A stretch of 64,000 nt of DNA from Metaphire vulgaris (GCA_018105865.1 CM030836.1:6699192-6763191); one strand, 5' to 3'; positions 40,698-52,760 are shown, counted from the first letter of the stretch. Notes: generated from the sequence alone by a model not told the origin. Numbers and translations are program-made.

Positions 40698-40878
40698 ATG
40701 GACGAATCTGTTGCCCAGTGCAACGAGGGAAAAAAAGAAACTAAAGAGGTAGTGTACGAATCGAGTCCTGATACGCAGAGAGAGGACAGAGCGACGGAAG
40801 CCAGACGCTATCTCGAGCACCACAAGATACCAGAACTACTGAACAATCTGGCTGCTCTGCTTGTATATAATCGTCCAG
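40698..40878 (+). CDS. EFCAB10: EFCAB10-like exon 1 (docking helices)
   Basis: ATG at 40698 follows AT-rich sequence and has an A at -3. The exon encodes a charged leader and the helix pair of a RIIa/Dpy-30 fold, then ends CGTCCAG|GTTATG in phase 1. Confidence 0.88.
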
Positions 40879-43867
40879 GTTATGGATAACTCCAAACAAG
40901 TCAACTTTTAAAGACAATTTAAAGAATTTGACTATATTTTAAGTGTCTGCATACAGTCGTCATGATTCATGATTATAGCGACCTGAAGAAGGGGTTGGCC
41001 CTCTGGAATCATATTGAGTGCCATCATGTCGAGTAGACCTAATCATCACAGTGGCGTAGCAAAGGGGATTGGAGGGTTAAACCCCATTGGTTGCCTGACC
41101 TAATTTTTTTATTGCGTATTATTCTGTGGGTGGAGGGGCGCCAAAATCAGATTTTCCGACGTTGAGAATCATGGGAATCATAACCCCCTTCGGGAAATCC
41201 TGGCTACGCCACTGACTCATCATCATGGTGCGCCATCTTCGAGTCAAAGGTTGGCAGTCACGATTTGTCACCATTTGTCTTGGTCTTCAGCCATTCTTTT
41301 CATTTCCCCATAATTTTCGATGCCAGTCCAGTTTTTATGTCCTCCAGCCACGTTCTTCAAGGTCGTCCTTTTGTTCCTTTTCCTTCGTATTTCTCTTCCA
41401 AGACATTTAGCGCTTGTTCTGTGCATGACCCTCTTATTAAATGTCCAGCATATGTACTGTCTTTTCCACTTATCATTCTCTTTCATTACAGTAGGTTCCT
41501 TCTGTTTCCCATTCTCCTCAATATTCCTTCATTAGTTATTTTAGCTTTCCAATTAATTTTTAGCATTCTTCTAGACAACTACATTTCAAATGCTTCAGTT
41601 TTATTTTGTATATTTTTTTTTATTGTACAGCATTTGCAAGGGTACATAAACACAGATGTACCATAACATCTCAATATTCTTTTCTTTGTTGTTAGTCTTA
41701 AGTTTCTCCTTAGGAGTTCCTTCTGTTTCCAAAATGCCTCTTTGGCCATGGCAATTCATACCTTTATGTCTTGTTCGCATCAACCATCTTCCTCTATATA
41801 ACTTCCTAGATATGTTGAATACTATGAGTTCAAAAACTATCAGACTTGGCGGGGATAGAGTAGTCAATAGTGATGTCTGTGTGTGGTGTTAATTATGCAG
41901 GCAGCAGAGTGTTTGACAGACATACATACTGACATACATGATGCAGTTAAGAGTATTAACACAGTCATAAGGGCCCTAGGCTAGTGAGACTTGTGCAAAA
42001 ACAGATAATAATTTTTTGGGTGGGGGAGGGGTAGCATGGCCTGCGGACATGGTGATTGTCAACAGGTTGTGATAGTCTACAATATTGCTCCAAAGTTCAA
42101 GATTTGAATCTAAATTTTTTCAAATCCTCTAGTTTGATGAGGGCAAGTTCACTTGTTTAAGTGACAGTGTCCTTATTCTGAAACCCTGGCAACTCCACTG
42201 TTTCAGAGTACTTGCGTATTAATAGGGATTCCTACATCATGGTCACAGCTGGTTAAATAAATTAAGTTTCTGTGTGGTTTAGACAAGCCTAGAGAATTTC
42301 TCATTGAGAAAATTGAAGAAATTCGTCGTTGTCGCGATGATGGCGGAACGCCCTGTCATAACTTCTTCACTCGCGGCAATCTTGACAGTGTTTTCGACCT
42401 GATTGACATCACAGGACGTGGCGTCATCTCCAAAAAACAAAATGACAATGGTAACAGAACCTTTTAGTTATCAATATCCTTATATACAATGGTAACAGTA
42501 ACAATGGTAACAGTAATTGTGGAAGCTTTTCTGAAATAAGAAATAAGTGCATGGAAGTTGGGGCTAATGCACCTCACCCTCAACAATAATGAGGATGACC
42601 CATTCCTATCTGTAGACATGAAACCTTGAGTGCCAATCATTTGCCTTTTAAAGATTGACTTTTGACTTTTAATCCCAACAACAACTACCAATACTAATAA
42701 TGTTTTATTTTGAAAGGGTGTTTGGTTTAACCACCCAATTCTACGTTTTCAGATTTAGTAAAAATTTTGGGTTTTATTCATCTTGCCCATTCTCATTTGT
42801 GGTAGACGAATTTAGGATTAGATTCGAGCTAATAATTTGATCTCCCCACTACTTTTCTGAAAATTGAACACTGCCTCCAAATTAACATGCTGAATGTTGC
42901 AATGTACAAATTACAATAATAATAATAATAATATAATAATAACAATAATAATAATATAATAATAATATATAATAATAACATATTATATTATAATTGCAAT
43001 ATATGTTGCAATATACTAAAATTTCATAGTTTCACATTATTGGTTTGGTAAACTGCTACACCTGTGTTACCTGAAATTGCAGTTGCCCTAATGTGAAGAC
43101 ATTGTCTTGTCGACTACATTTGTATTCCTAACTGCATAGTTGTGCAAAATACCATATAATGCAGCGGTTCTCAACCTGTGGGTCACGACCTCAACAGGGG
43201 TTGAATGACGATTTGCCAGGGGTCGCCTGAAACCTTCAAAATATGGGGTTGTCTCTTTTTTGATGCGCGAAACTTGTAATTGTACAAAATTTTCCCATTG
43301 GTACTATTAGTTACTAGATTTTTTTACTATAACTGCCATTCGAGGATAGGCATTGCAAACAATTGAATCAGAATGATTTCAAACATTTTAATTTTTGTAG
43401 CATCATTAGTTTTAACAGTTTAAAAAAAATTATGAACGAAAATGAGTTTAAGGTTGGGGGTCGCGACATCATGGGAAATTGAATTGAAGGGGTCGCGGCA
43501 CTATAAAGGTTGAGAACCGCTGATCTAATGCCTGTTACCAACATATTTCAGCCCTGGTGGCAATAGGAGCAAAAGAAAAAGACTCTGAGCAGCCTCCCAG
43601 TGAAGATGAAGAGGAAGAAGAAGAAGAACAACAAGAAGCTCGTGCGGTTGGAAAGGAAGAGTTTGTCAATAAAGCGTAAGCTTATATATATATATATCAA
43701 TGTTCCCTATATATATATACAAGACAACGAAAACGCTGCGCAGCATTTCCATATGATTTTTAGTTTCAAAAACACTGATTTTGTTGTGTTTTGTCTTGGG
43801 TGACATCTGTGAAACAATTCAGGTGCTCAGGCAAACACACATAATATAACAAAATTTAGAGGAACAT

Positions 43868-43911
<44 letters not shown>

Positions 43912-44020
43912 ATAATATATATGTATATAATATATATATTATATATGTGTGTGTGTGTGTGTGTGTTGAAGATGAAATCTGTTAGATTTATGTCCATAGT
44001 AGTTCATGGGTCAAAATCCA

Positions 44021-44062
<42 letters not shown>

Positions 44063-45488
44063 ATTATATATTTATATACTGTATAAGTGTATATGTAATG
44101 TAAAAAATATTTGTATAGCGCCTCTTCTGATGAATCACTCAGAAGCACTCCCACAGCAAATTACTGTTTTGACAAAGAGATAAGTTTTAAGTCGTTTCAA
44201 AAAGAGGGCCATAGAATTAGGAGTTGCTAAGCCACGCATACTAGCATCAAGAGCATTCCAAAGGATAGGGCCAACTGACTCTAAACCTCATTTCAGGAAC
44301 AAGGAGGTTCGTGCTTGGGGACACTGAGAAGACCATTGGTTGTGGACTGAAGACATATATATATCTTAATAATTTATCTAATGTATATATATCTTAGTTA
44401 TAGGCAAGAGCAACACAAAATCTAAATTTGACTTTGAACAAATAATTCTGGTGATCACACCCCACCACAGGCGGATTTAGAATTTAAGATTTGGGTAGGC
44501 TAATATGGGGGGCCTGGGGGCTAAGCCCCCCAAAAGCTGATGCCATTTTTATGATTAGGTATCCAATTCTCACTTGGAGATCACCATGAATTGATGACCA
44601 TTTCAACAAGTTACCACCAATAGTTAGTAGTTCTGTTACAATGAACAAGGGTAATTATATTATTTTACAAAACAGCATAATTTCGTCAACTGTCAATAGT
44701 AGTACAACTATCTAATTTGCTTCGATGCTAATTGCCCATAATATATGTTAAAAATTATGACGTCATTCAGATTGAATCATGTGATGTTAAAGTCTATGGA
44801 TTGAATGTGTGGCACTATGCTTTTATATGTAAATAAGTAAGTAACAAAAGAGGCTTAGACAGACCTGGTGTTGATGGAAAAACAATTTTTTTGTTTTGGT
44901 GGGATTAGTTGGGTAGGCTTAAGCCTACCCTAGCCTTTAATAAAATCCGCCTATGCCCCCCACTAAGGTAGGCATTTTTAATTTGCAATGACAGTTGTCA
45001 ATTATTCTCATGCTTTCAAAACCTGCAAGGCTGGGCCATGCGGTAGTATTGCTGACACGTGTTGATCTGAGTTTTTAAAAAATTTCCATGCTTTCTTTTT
45101 CGCCCTTCATTTCCATTGCACTTCTCTTGTTATACATGGAATTAATTCATGACTTTCTTCTGTTTGGCTAGGGTCAATTCTATGACTTTGGACATACCGG
45201 TACACTTATTAAACATGCTCCAGCTTTCATCTGCACCTTTCCTGCCATTTCACTCTCCAGATAAATTGACATAATCAACTTCCTTGCAAGGCTATAATCT
45301 CCTTTCAAAAATTTAATCTGTTGAGAAATTGCTTTTGTTGACCTGTTTTCCCAAAATTAATATCAAAACTTACCATTAATTTTGGTGATCGCTTGTTGCA
45401 AAATTCAAAATTCAGCCCAACCTCCAAGTTAGAACTATATACCACTCTGTTGTTGGATTCAGGTCCAATATGGTTGGTTTTGAAAGCT

Positions 45489-45552
<64 letters not shown>

Positions 45553-45723
45553 CGGTAATGTCTTAAAGCAGGCTTATATTAAACTTGTTGATAGGTTTAT
45601 TATCAGCTTGATTTTTCTGTCCAATGTCGCAATTAAAACCACATGAAATGGTTTTCTTCTCGTGCATTTTTTAGAGTGAATGATCTTAACAAATCCTGGG
45701 CAACGTTCGCGTCAAAGCATTGA
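40698..45723 (+). CDS. EFCAB10: EFCAB10-like protein (4 exons, 173 aa)
   Basis: This is a small protein with an N-terminal RIIa/Dpy-30-type docking helix pair (TEARRYLEHHKIPELLNNL) followed by a single degenerate EF-hand (LDSVFDLIDITGRGVIS). Coding exons are 40698-40878, 42283-42450, 43552-43675 and 45675-45723. Phases join as RP-D-KPREFL, NDN-A-LVAIG and VNK-A-VNDL. The order of YLE..KI.ELL, YNRPDKP, GRG-IS, EAL-like and a short basic C-terminus matches vertebrate EFCAB10. The EF loop begins with Asp102, but its twelfth position is Gln113 instead of Glu, so calcium binding is doubtful. An acidic run at 135-142 and a longer N-terminus make it larger than the human protein. The family is linked to cilia and sperm by its docking fold; its exact role is unknown. 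Confidence 0.88.
41049..41214. mobile_element. hAT element, CAGTGGCGTAGC family (EFCAB10 intron 1)
   Basis: Ends CAGTGGCGTAGCAAAG and GGCTACGCCACTG. Flanks AATCATCA and ACTCATCA agree at 7 of 8. Confidence 0.85.
41235..41880 (-). pseudogene. LINE C-terminal fragment in EFCAB10 intron 1
   Basis: In shifting minus-strand frames one reads ILRRMGNRR, YAGHLIRG and GRP-TWLEDIK, the tail of an RTE-like reverse transcriptase. It is antisense to EFCAB10. Confidence 0.6.
42283..42450 (+). CDS. EFCAB10: EFCAB10-like exon 2 (EF-hand)
   Basis: The acceptor is GTGGTTTAG|ACAAG and the donor AATG|GTAACA. It encodes KPREFLIEKIEEIR, a Cys-containing linker, and the lone EF-hand ending VISKKQ. It was only recoverable by splice logic. 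Confidence 0.87.
43162..43522. mobile_element. hAT-Charlie-like element in EFCAB10 intron 2
   Basis: Ends CAGCGGTTCTCAACCTGTGG and GGTTGAGAACCGCTG. Flanks ATATAATG and ATCTAATG agree at 7 of 8. The end lies 29 bp before the exon 3 acceptor. Confidence 0.85.
43552..43675 (+). CDS. EFCAB10: EFCAB10-like exon 3 (acidic segment)
   Basis: The acceptor is CATATTTCAG|CCCTGG and the donor AAAGC|GTAAGC. It encodes LVAIGAKEKDSEQPPSED, a Glu run, and ARAVGKEEFVNK. A hAT element ends only 29 bp before the exon, so part of the acceptor region lies against transposon sequence. Confidence 0.85.
43869..44075. repeat. (TA)n, (TG)n and (CA)n microsatellites in EFCAB10 intron 3
   Basis: A TA run at 43869-43906, TG at about 43946-43965 and CA at about 44022-44051. 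TG and CA blocks are complementary and could pair. Confidence 0.9.
44101..44345. repeat. Dispersed repeat with TTTGTATAGCGCCTC start
   Basis: The sequence AAATATTTGTATAGCGCCTC followed by CACTCAGAAGCACTCCCACA resembles a widespread SINE/MITE-like repeat of invertebrate deuterostomes, from memory. No boundaries are defined. Confidence 0.35.
44472..44955. mobile_element. hAT-like element (CAGGCGGATTTAG ends)
   Basis: Inverted ends CAGGCGGATTTAGAATTTA and TAATAAAATCCGCCTATG. Its flanks are C-rich and the target duplication is ambiguous. Confidence 0.55.
45491..45549. repeat. (GA)n microsatellite in EFCAB10 intron 3
   Basis: About 29 pure GA units, 125 bp before exon 4. Confidence 0.95.
45675..45723 (+). 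CDS. EFCAB10: EFCAB10-like exon 4 (C-terminus)
   Basis: The acceptor is CATTTTTTAG|AGTG. It encodes VNDLNKSWATFASKH and TGA. Trp in this short tail agrees with the end of vertebrate EFCAB10. The exon is small, so the call depends on the phase fit and that match. Confidence 0.75.
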
Positions 45724-45960
45724 ATTTTTTTCCATCGATGGCATTTAGAATATGACGATTGTTTTGATATTTTACAGTTTTTATAAATTGTAATATTGTA
45801 CTTTTGTGAATTGTTGATGCAATTGTTTGACTTTGTGCTCTTGTAAGTTGTAATACACCACTATTTATTTTTATTCTAAGTTATAAGACTTGCACTTTAT
45901 TATCAGTGTTGGCGTCATCGCTCATCTTCTGTTACTTCTGATTAGTGGTGCAGAACTGAG

Positions 45961-46135
45961 CAGTATTTAATCTAGACTCTGGACACCGGGGAAACTGACA
46001 AAGCCGGGGAAGTCAGCTAGGGGCTGCTGTTAGTTGATGTAGTATGCCAAAATTTCTCGGGGGAATTTGAAATTTCCGATGGAAAGGGAAATTCCAACCC
46101 CCTCCCCCCCCGGAAACGGCCTAGATTTAACCCTG
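45961..46135. mobile_element. hAT-like element, CAGTRTTTAATCTAG family
   Basis: Ends CAGTATTTAATCTAGACTC and CTAGATTTAACCCTG lie between perfect duplications GAACTGAG (45953-45960, 46136-46143). It is a sister of the copies at 3188 and 4126. Confidence 0.9.
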
Positions 46136-46355
46136 GAACTGAGAACTGAAGGAGAGAATAACTGTTCTACAAATGTAACACTCTGTGTATGTATGTATTT
46201 ATGAATAATGGACTAAAAATCTCATCGGATTTACACGATTTGCACAAGTAGCCCTGGGTGGTTCGACCAGCGCAATTGCACCGGTTTGTTTTTGGAGTGT
46301 AGCTAGAGCGCCACTCTTCTAACCCAATTATTTTAAGTGGGATTATATTCCACAA

Positions 46356-46792
46356 AGGGGCTGTCCATTAATTATGTCAACAAAATAGGAAAGGTGTTTG
46401 ATAATGTTTGACACTTGCTGACAGAGGGAGGATGGTCAATATAAATTGACGTCAACAATTTAATTTTTTGCAATAAATTTAAATTAAAAAATAATTTTCA
46501 TGCTTCTATTTTAGCATAAAAGCCAGTCATATAAAATATTTTTAGCTTGTCGGGAAGAAGGGTTCAAAGTTTTTGACATAATTTCATTACGGAGTGACTG
46601 AAAGTTTAACAGTACTTGACAAGTGGAGGTTAAAATTATCTAAATTTTTTGACATAATTAATGGGCGGCCCATCGGGGAGGATCAAAGTTTTTGAAATAA
46701 TTTCGGTGTCACTGTCACCGACAGTTTGACAGATGTTGGGAGGGGTCGAAAACTGCCAAAAAAATGTTGACGTAATTAAGCCTAATGGACAG
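46356..46792. mobile_element. PIF/Harbinger-like element, second copy
   Basis: Ends GGGGCTGTCCATTAATTATG and AATGGACAGCC match the 39956 element. An internal end-like ATTAATGGGCGGCCCATCGG at about 46657 suggests a composite or rearranged copy. Confidence 0.55.
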
Positions 46793-46881
46793 CCACAACA
46801 TTAATGAGTAGGCTAGGTCTAAATCAATAATATCAATAGCTGATAGCTGTTAAGTAAGCAAGAAGTGCGTTGCTAATTGCG

Positions 46882-47117
46882 CAGAGGCGTATCAGCCACA
46901 TGGACAACATGGCCAAATGCCACCGGGGCCCTGACCTCTGTTTGGGCCCCAATACCTGAAATCCAAAAAAAAAAAAACCGCAAAGTTGTAAAGTTATCAG
47001 ATCGAAAGACCGACAAAAAGGTCGTCAACATTTTCGCAAACTTGTCAGATCGTCTCTGGAAAGGGCCCCTCTGCCCGTTTTTCGCCAAGGGCCCCCGAGT
47101 ATATTGCTACGCCACTG
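46882..47117. mobile_element. hAT element, CAGAGGCGTA family
   Basis: Ends CAGAGGCGTATCAGCC and GCTACGCCACTG lie between perfect duplications TAATTGCG (46874-46881, 47118-47125). Confidence 0.9.
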
Positions 47118-47125
47118 TAATTGCG

Positions 47126-47902
47126 TTAGCGGTTACGGGCAAATTCCGCGACTCGGTTCAAAAGTCCCGGGTCCGCTGAAAACTGGTCCCTACTAAACAT
47201 CTCTTTGTACTTGAAACCCAGTGATAGGCCTATTACGCAGTAGTTTTCAACATCGGTTGACCTCATGATCTAAATACGGGCCTTTTGAGAATAGGCCTAT
47301 TTACAGTTATGGGACCATCCATAGCGCCATAGGCTCCTATATTGCGTACGCAAAATATGATCATACCCCTCTCAGTGGCGAAAATAAGGAGCGCCCGCGC
47401 TCCCCTGGGAATTTTTTAAAGAAAAATGGCGCCTTTTCGCTTTTTAGAAATATAATAAATTAAAAGTAAAAAATTAAAATTAAAGAGAAGCAACAATAAA
47501 TTATCGGCCACGGGGACATGTTTTTGCTCGTCAAAACTTTTTGAGCTGTCTGAGAAAAATTCGATGTGCAGGCGGCTTTTGTTATGGGTTTAAAAATTGT
47601 GCCTTTCTATTATGCTCGCCGCTCCTGGTGCAAACACCTGACTACGTCCACTGACTCTGACCTCTGCTACACCTCGTACATTTTGGACTCCTCCCATAAG
47701 CGGTACGTACAAATTAGCGTATACTGTAGATCAAAGGTGGCCAAACCGCGGCCAGCGGGCCGCATGCGGCCCCCCAATTGGCGACCCACGTACGTCTTTC
47801 TAAATAAATTTTATTGCCTCTATTTATGTGCGCAGAACCAATGACCATGTTATATAATGAACCCTATTAGGCCTACCTTAAGATGCGACTTATCCCTAGA
47901 CC

Positions 47903-47934
<32 letters not shown>

Positions 47935-48233
47935 ATAAGAGGCGGTATAAGTAGGCTATATAGTATATATATAAGCATTTTCTGTATAGCTTACCATGCA
48001 GAAATTTACATTTATTTTGGTTTTAAAGGAAATTTATCTTTAAACTTCTAACTCATATTTTGTCATGTGGAAAACGTTTTTTCTGCCCACGCAAGATGCA
48101 AACGCATGATCAGTTGATCACACCAAAGATAATTAGGCTATTTATTTACTTTTCATGACAACATTTCTGGAGATTGCTATGTATTCTGGTCCTATGTCAC
48201 TCCAGTTCAAAGATCGTCATTCTACAGTAGTTT
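47126..48233. other. Intergenic sequence, repeat remnants
   Basis: It holds a lone CAGTGGCG-type left end near 47375, a GGCCGCATGCGGCC repeat piece at 47735-47800 related to 51317, and a (GATT)n tract at about 47904-47933. No gene seen. Confidence 0.4.
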
Positions 48234-48241
48234 GACCTACA

Positions 48242-48750
48242 CAGGCCCGGCCCTAACCAAAGTGTCGCCCCAGGCAGTGTTTTATCCAGACTCAAAAATT
48301 TGGGAATTGAGGCTTTCTGGGGAAAAACTTGATTGGAGGGGAAAACACAGTTCAATGCAAAATTTGTAAAGTGCTGGGATTTGGGGGATTTTGAGGTTGG
48401 TGGGGATCTCTCCTCCTGGTCCTAACAGGCCTGACTAAAACACTGGCCCTGACCCTGCATACATCCTGGAGATATATTCCCAGTGTTCCCAGAATCTACA
48501 GCCAAGTGTAATATTGGCTTACTTACTACTAGAAAGTTCAAATACAAATCGAATCGGAATAACAGAGGGGTGCAATGAAATCAGACGATAATTAATTATT
48601 TAATCTGATCCATAAGCGAAAGCTTTGAATTTAAATAAAAACAGGCGTTGTAGTCAAATTTCTTTGTAAAAAAATGGCATGGATTAGCGTTCCTGGGATC
48701 TTGGCGCCCTAGGCAACTGCCTGCTTTGCCTATGCCTAAGACCGGCCCTG
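48242..48750. mobile_element. hAT element, CAGGCCCGGCCCT family
   Basis: Ends CAGGCCCGGCCCTAACC and TAAGACCGGCCCTG lie between perfect duplications GACCTACA (48234-48241, 48751-48758). A CAGTGTTTTATCCAGACTC...CTAAAACACTG piece at about 48275-48445 may be a further nested element without a clear duplication. Confidence 0.88.
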
Positions 48751-49024
48751 GACCTACAGTATAGTTAGAAAATCATGATGGCCACGTCACTGTCAGGAGC
48801 CAGTCGGAGTTGATTATAACGAAAAAAGAAGCTATAGCTTCAACTTCAAGATCTATTTTGATATAATACTTATGGTTCCAATCGAAAATCCTGGCTTCGT
48901 CCTTAATTTATTCTCTCAGGTTGTGAACTATAAGGCCTATTAGCCTACTGTATGTTTTCGGGTCTATAACGAATGACTTTGAAGCCTTATTATTTGACAT
49001 GGCAGTGTTGTTTTTAATTGGCGC

Positions 49025-49915
49025 TTTTGCTAATTAATTAGAATTAGAATTAGCTAGTCCTTTCAGCTAATTAATTAGAATTAGGTATATGAAATATCTA
49101 ATTAATTAGAATTAGTAAATTTTGATCTAAATAGGTAAATTAGCAGCTTAATTAGATCAGGCCCACGATGGTTACGAATTGTAATCATCAGCCAATGACA
49201 AATGACAATTAATGCAGTCAACGCTACTGTTATAAAAATCAGTTTCCAGTTTCAAATGGCAAAACGAAAAGATCTTTTATAAACATCATTATTCTTAACA
49301 GTCAGGTAGCAATGTTAATCAACATGTATCTGTTGCACTTGGCAATGACAAACAACTCCTTCCTTTTCTTTGTATTTTCTGCATAAAAAGTGTTGTACTT
49401 GCAAGGTGTAACATAGCTTTGCGTGACTTATAAAATTCAACGTCACCCTTATTGGTTTCCAATCGCCAGTTATCCTCTTCTTGCATGTCTTGCAGGATCC
49501 AGAAATGTGCGTTTTATTGTCTATTTGATTGACTGTCAAGTCCGTAAAAAATTAAAAAATTGTCTAGATTGTCAGGTATTTCTTCCAAAAATTCGCCATG
49601 ATCAACCAACAATTTACAAAGAGATATTATCAGGTCGTTGATATTATAATTGAAACATTGACAGAAAAGGAAATACTTTTTAGGATGGCGATCTAAGTAT
49701 GTAAGCAAGTACTTTATTCCAAAAAGTTAGATTATTAAGATTATAAATAATATTTCGATTTAATTAGACTGATTTCTAATTAATTAGAATTAGCTTTAAA
49801 AATCTAATTAATTATACTTGCAACGACTTAAAACAGTTTTTCTAATTAATTAGAATTAGCACATATTCTAATTAATTAGCTAATTAGGCCTAAGCTTATT
49901 TAGCTAATTAAAATA
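49025..49915. repeat. Two clusters of TAATTAATTAGAATTAG repeats flanking 600 bp
   Basis: About three units at 49030-49120 and four at 49740-49890 share CTAATTAATTAGAATTAG in one orientation. Between them are two minus-strand open frames (49339-49539, 49514-49708) with no recognisable domain. Confidence 0.7.
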
Positions 49916-50307
49916 CACACTGTGACATGGACACAATCTTTTCAAATTATATCCACATAGTACCCATTAAAAAGGCATATTTTTAACTCCCGATATCATA
50001 TTGCACACACCGTTTCTCCTTCAACGCAGAATCTCCTAAATCCAACCCCCTCATCAGTGCGTACGTACTATATGGATGGATCCATGTTTCGCTGTTCCAG
50101 CGGAGCTATTGTTGTGAATATAATTTATCCTAATCTTCTCAGATCGTGTCATCACGGCTAGTTATTATTGTACTTTAGAGTGTATACCTACTGCGACCAT
50201 CACTTTTCAATAAGAAATTATTCAAACTTTTAGATTAATTCGATTGTATTCCTCAGAGCTCATTTCAACTCTTCAACTCTCTTTTTTCGTTCAACAAATT
50301 ATAGTTG

Positions 50308-50313
<6 letters not shown>

Positions 50314-50367
<54 letters not shown>
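50314..50367. repeat. (TA)n microsatellite
   Basis: Pure TA run of about 27 units. Confidence 0.95.
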
Positions 50368-50371
<4 letters not shown>

Positions 50372-50653
50372 GTTGACAGAGTTATTACTCAGCTCTGATC
50401 GCAAACAAACAATTAGACACGACGAATGGCATGAAATCTTAAACCGAATCTGCTTGCTCAGCGTTGTTTGTTCACGAACTGAACATCAGTGCCCTGCATG
50501 CGATTAAGCACAGATGGCATCAAGGTATGTCTTGATATGACGTCCGTTTATCACGGAATATTAATAAATGACGGTTGAAATCCTCTAAATTAGAAAGTGC
50601 CAAAAGCAGGGCCGTAGGCCTATTCGCTTCACGTCTTAGTTTTGTCACGGAGG

Positions 50654-50945
50654 CAGTGGCGGTTCCTCGTGGGGATGAGTGGGATGCATCCCCCACGATC
50701 CAACCGACTTTTTGCTTTGCTTGTCAAAATATTATTTTTTGGTAAAAGTCAAGTAAAATTACGGGAAAACTGCGGGTGAAGACCTTTTTTGCATATCAAC
50801 CTATTTTTCGGGGGAAATCGCCTTTTTGCTTCTCAGCCTTTTTCTTTTACGGCAAAGTTGATTGATTTTCCCTCTTTTTCATCTCCCACCAACTTCCTAT
50901 GAATTCATTTCATCCTCCCACCAAGAAATCCTGGAACCGCCACTG
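50654..50945. mobile_element. hAT element, CAGTGGCGG family
   Basis: Ends CAGTGGCGGTTCCTCG and GGAACCGCCACTG. Flanks CACGGAGG and CACAGAGG agree at 7 of 8. Several reverse copies of the GACAAGCAAA motif occur inside. Confidence 0.85.
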
Positions 50946-51315
50946 CACAGAGGTCTTATCTGGAAAGGTGACGATAACATATCGTGATAACATGATCGGC
51001 TTATGAACAGGGTGCGATTTGTGACCTGGAGCAGTGGGGGGATATGTCAAGCTTGGGGACGTAGTTGTTGGGGACGTGTAGCAGTGGGGGATGTAGTGGT
51101 GGGGATGTAGCAGTAGGGGGATGCATTTGGCAGTGGGGAATCCCCCTTCCCCTTACAAATCGCGCCCTGCTTATGAATGTATACAGTATGTTTTTAAAAA
51201 TCTATGTTATTTTTCTGCCAAATTTTGGCGTTAAGACGCCAACAAACCGATCTGCACTAAAAGCACTTAAAATGCTGATATATCTCGAGATATATCGCCC
51301 AAATCCATTGTTATC

Positions 51316-51650
51316 AGGGGTGGCCAACCGGCCCGCGGGCCGCATGCGACCCGCCGGCTGCTGATTGGCGACCCTCAAGGCATCTTTCCAAATAAATTTG
51401 TTTGGTTCTATGTATGCATACAATATTGAATCGTGAGTAAGACTTCCAGTCTCTGTGATTAATTTGGTGAAATAATAACATGCTTTAAACAGCTGTTTAA
51501 TTGTAACTGTTACCAGTTACTACCATTACGTGACTGCATTGACTGTACTTGCATTGAAAACAATGCTGTGCAAAGGGGCACCAAAAATACGGCCCTCTGC
51601 ATGCTGATAATTTATACTAACCCCTTGTAGCAAACGTTTGACCACCCCTG
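51316..51650. mobile_element. hAT-like element (CAGGGGTGGCCAAC ends)
   Basis: Ends CAGGGGTGGCCAACCGGCCC and CGTTTGACCACCCCTG resemble Charlie-type hAT. Target duplications are decayed. Confidence 0.6.
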
Positions 51651-51835
51651 AATCTGATGACTGACTTATTAATTTCAGATTTTCAGATAAACTCTCGAAA
51701 AAGGCAATATTCATGAACGCGTGCTAAATGCAAGAAGCCATTGCAAGCCTTCACAAACATTAGTAATTACCAATAGCAGTCGCAGAGCAAATATCTGTAA
51801 ATTTCAGGGTGCAACAAAAGTCCTTGACACTAAAT

Positions 51836-51877
51836 CATCATCATCATCACCATCGCTGCCACTAACAATAGGTCTAA

Positions 51878-51972
<95 letters not shown>

Positions 51973-52063
51973 CCACCACCATCATCATCATCATCACCAC
52001 CACCACCACCACGGCATCATCATCATCATCACCACCACCATCACCATCATCATCATCATCATG
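51836..52063. repeat. (ATC)n microsatellite with CAC interruptions
   Basis: About 220 bp of ATC/ACC triplets. The poly-Ser and poly-Met open frames across it are artefacts. Confidence 0.97.
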
Positions 52064-52142
52064 CCCCGGGCAGCTTGTGGTGTGTTGATGAACTCAGCAC
52101 TGCGGTGCGAATATACGTACATTTACAGATTGCGGTCAACCC

Positions 52143-52760
52143 CCTCCCCCCGCGAGAGTGGAGTAAACGTTGGTGGGTGCAATGATGTAGAAGTTCTTTG
52201 CCTGAAACCGGTCAATTGAATTATTGATCCGCCGTCGACCGCTGCTTCTGCTGCTCTATGGCGAGGCCGGCCATGTTCAGTTCGCCCAACTGGGCACCCT
52301 CCGTCGAGCGCCCGCCCGCCCGCCGCGCGGATGCAATCGCCAGTCGTTCCTTCGATCGACGACGACGGAGGAAATGTTTGTCGAGCTCGTTTAGGACGGG
52401 ACGCACACATCGTCTCACCTCCTCCTCCTCCGCAGCCGCCGCCGACGACGACGACAAAGCAAACGGCCCTTACCGCAGTCCGACGGAGTTTCGGCGCCGC
52501 CTCGTATGCTACCGTCGCCGCCGGCCGTAGGCGCTGGCGGACGGAAGCGGGCCCGGAAGAAGCCGCCCGAACGGGCGAACCTACTCGGGCCGGGGGCGCA
52601 ATTTGTGGGTGTCGACCGCTGTTGCCGAGTCCGGCGCCCCACACGATCGATCGTCGCGTACTGTTTAGACGCAATTAGTGCGACCTGATCCAAGACGACG
52701 CTTCTACTAAACCGCGACCGATTAGGAGAATACACTGTACATTCGGAGAGACAGACGCTC
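52143..52760. promoter_or_regulatory. CpG-rich patch, possible promoter or first exon
   Basis: This GC- and CpG-dense block stands out from its AT-rich surroundings. The minus strand offers two consensus donors, GACTGCG|GTAAGG near 52471 and GAGGAG|GTGAGA near 52420, which would suit a first exon read leftward. None of the overlapping open frames has a recognisable domain or a convincing ATG, so no protein is called. Confidence 0.4.

Noticed and set aside
48275..48445. A clean nested hAT inside the 48242 element
   Set aside because: End-like sequences are present, but the flanks GCCCCAGG and GCCCTGAC do not form a convincing duplication.
51721..52185. 154-aa frame rich in Ser, Pro and His
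   Set aside because: It is almost entirely an (ATC)n/(ACC)n repeat.
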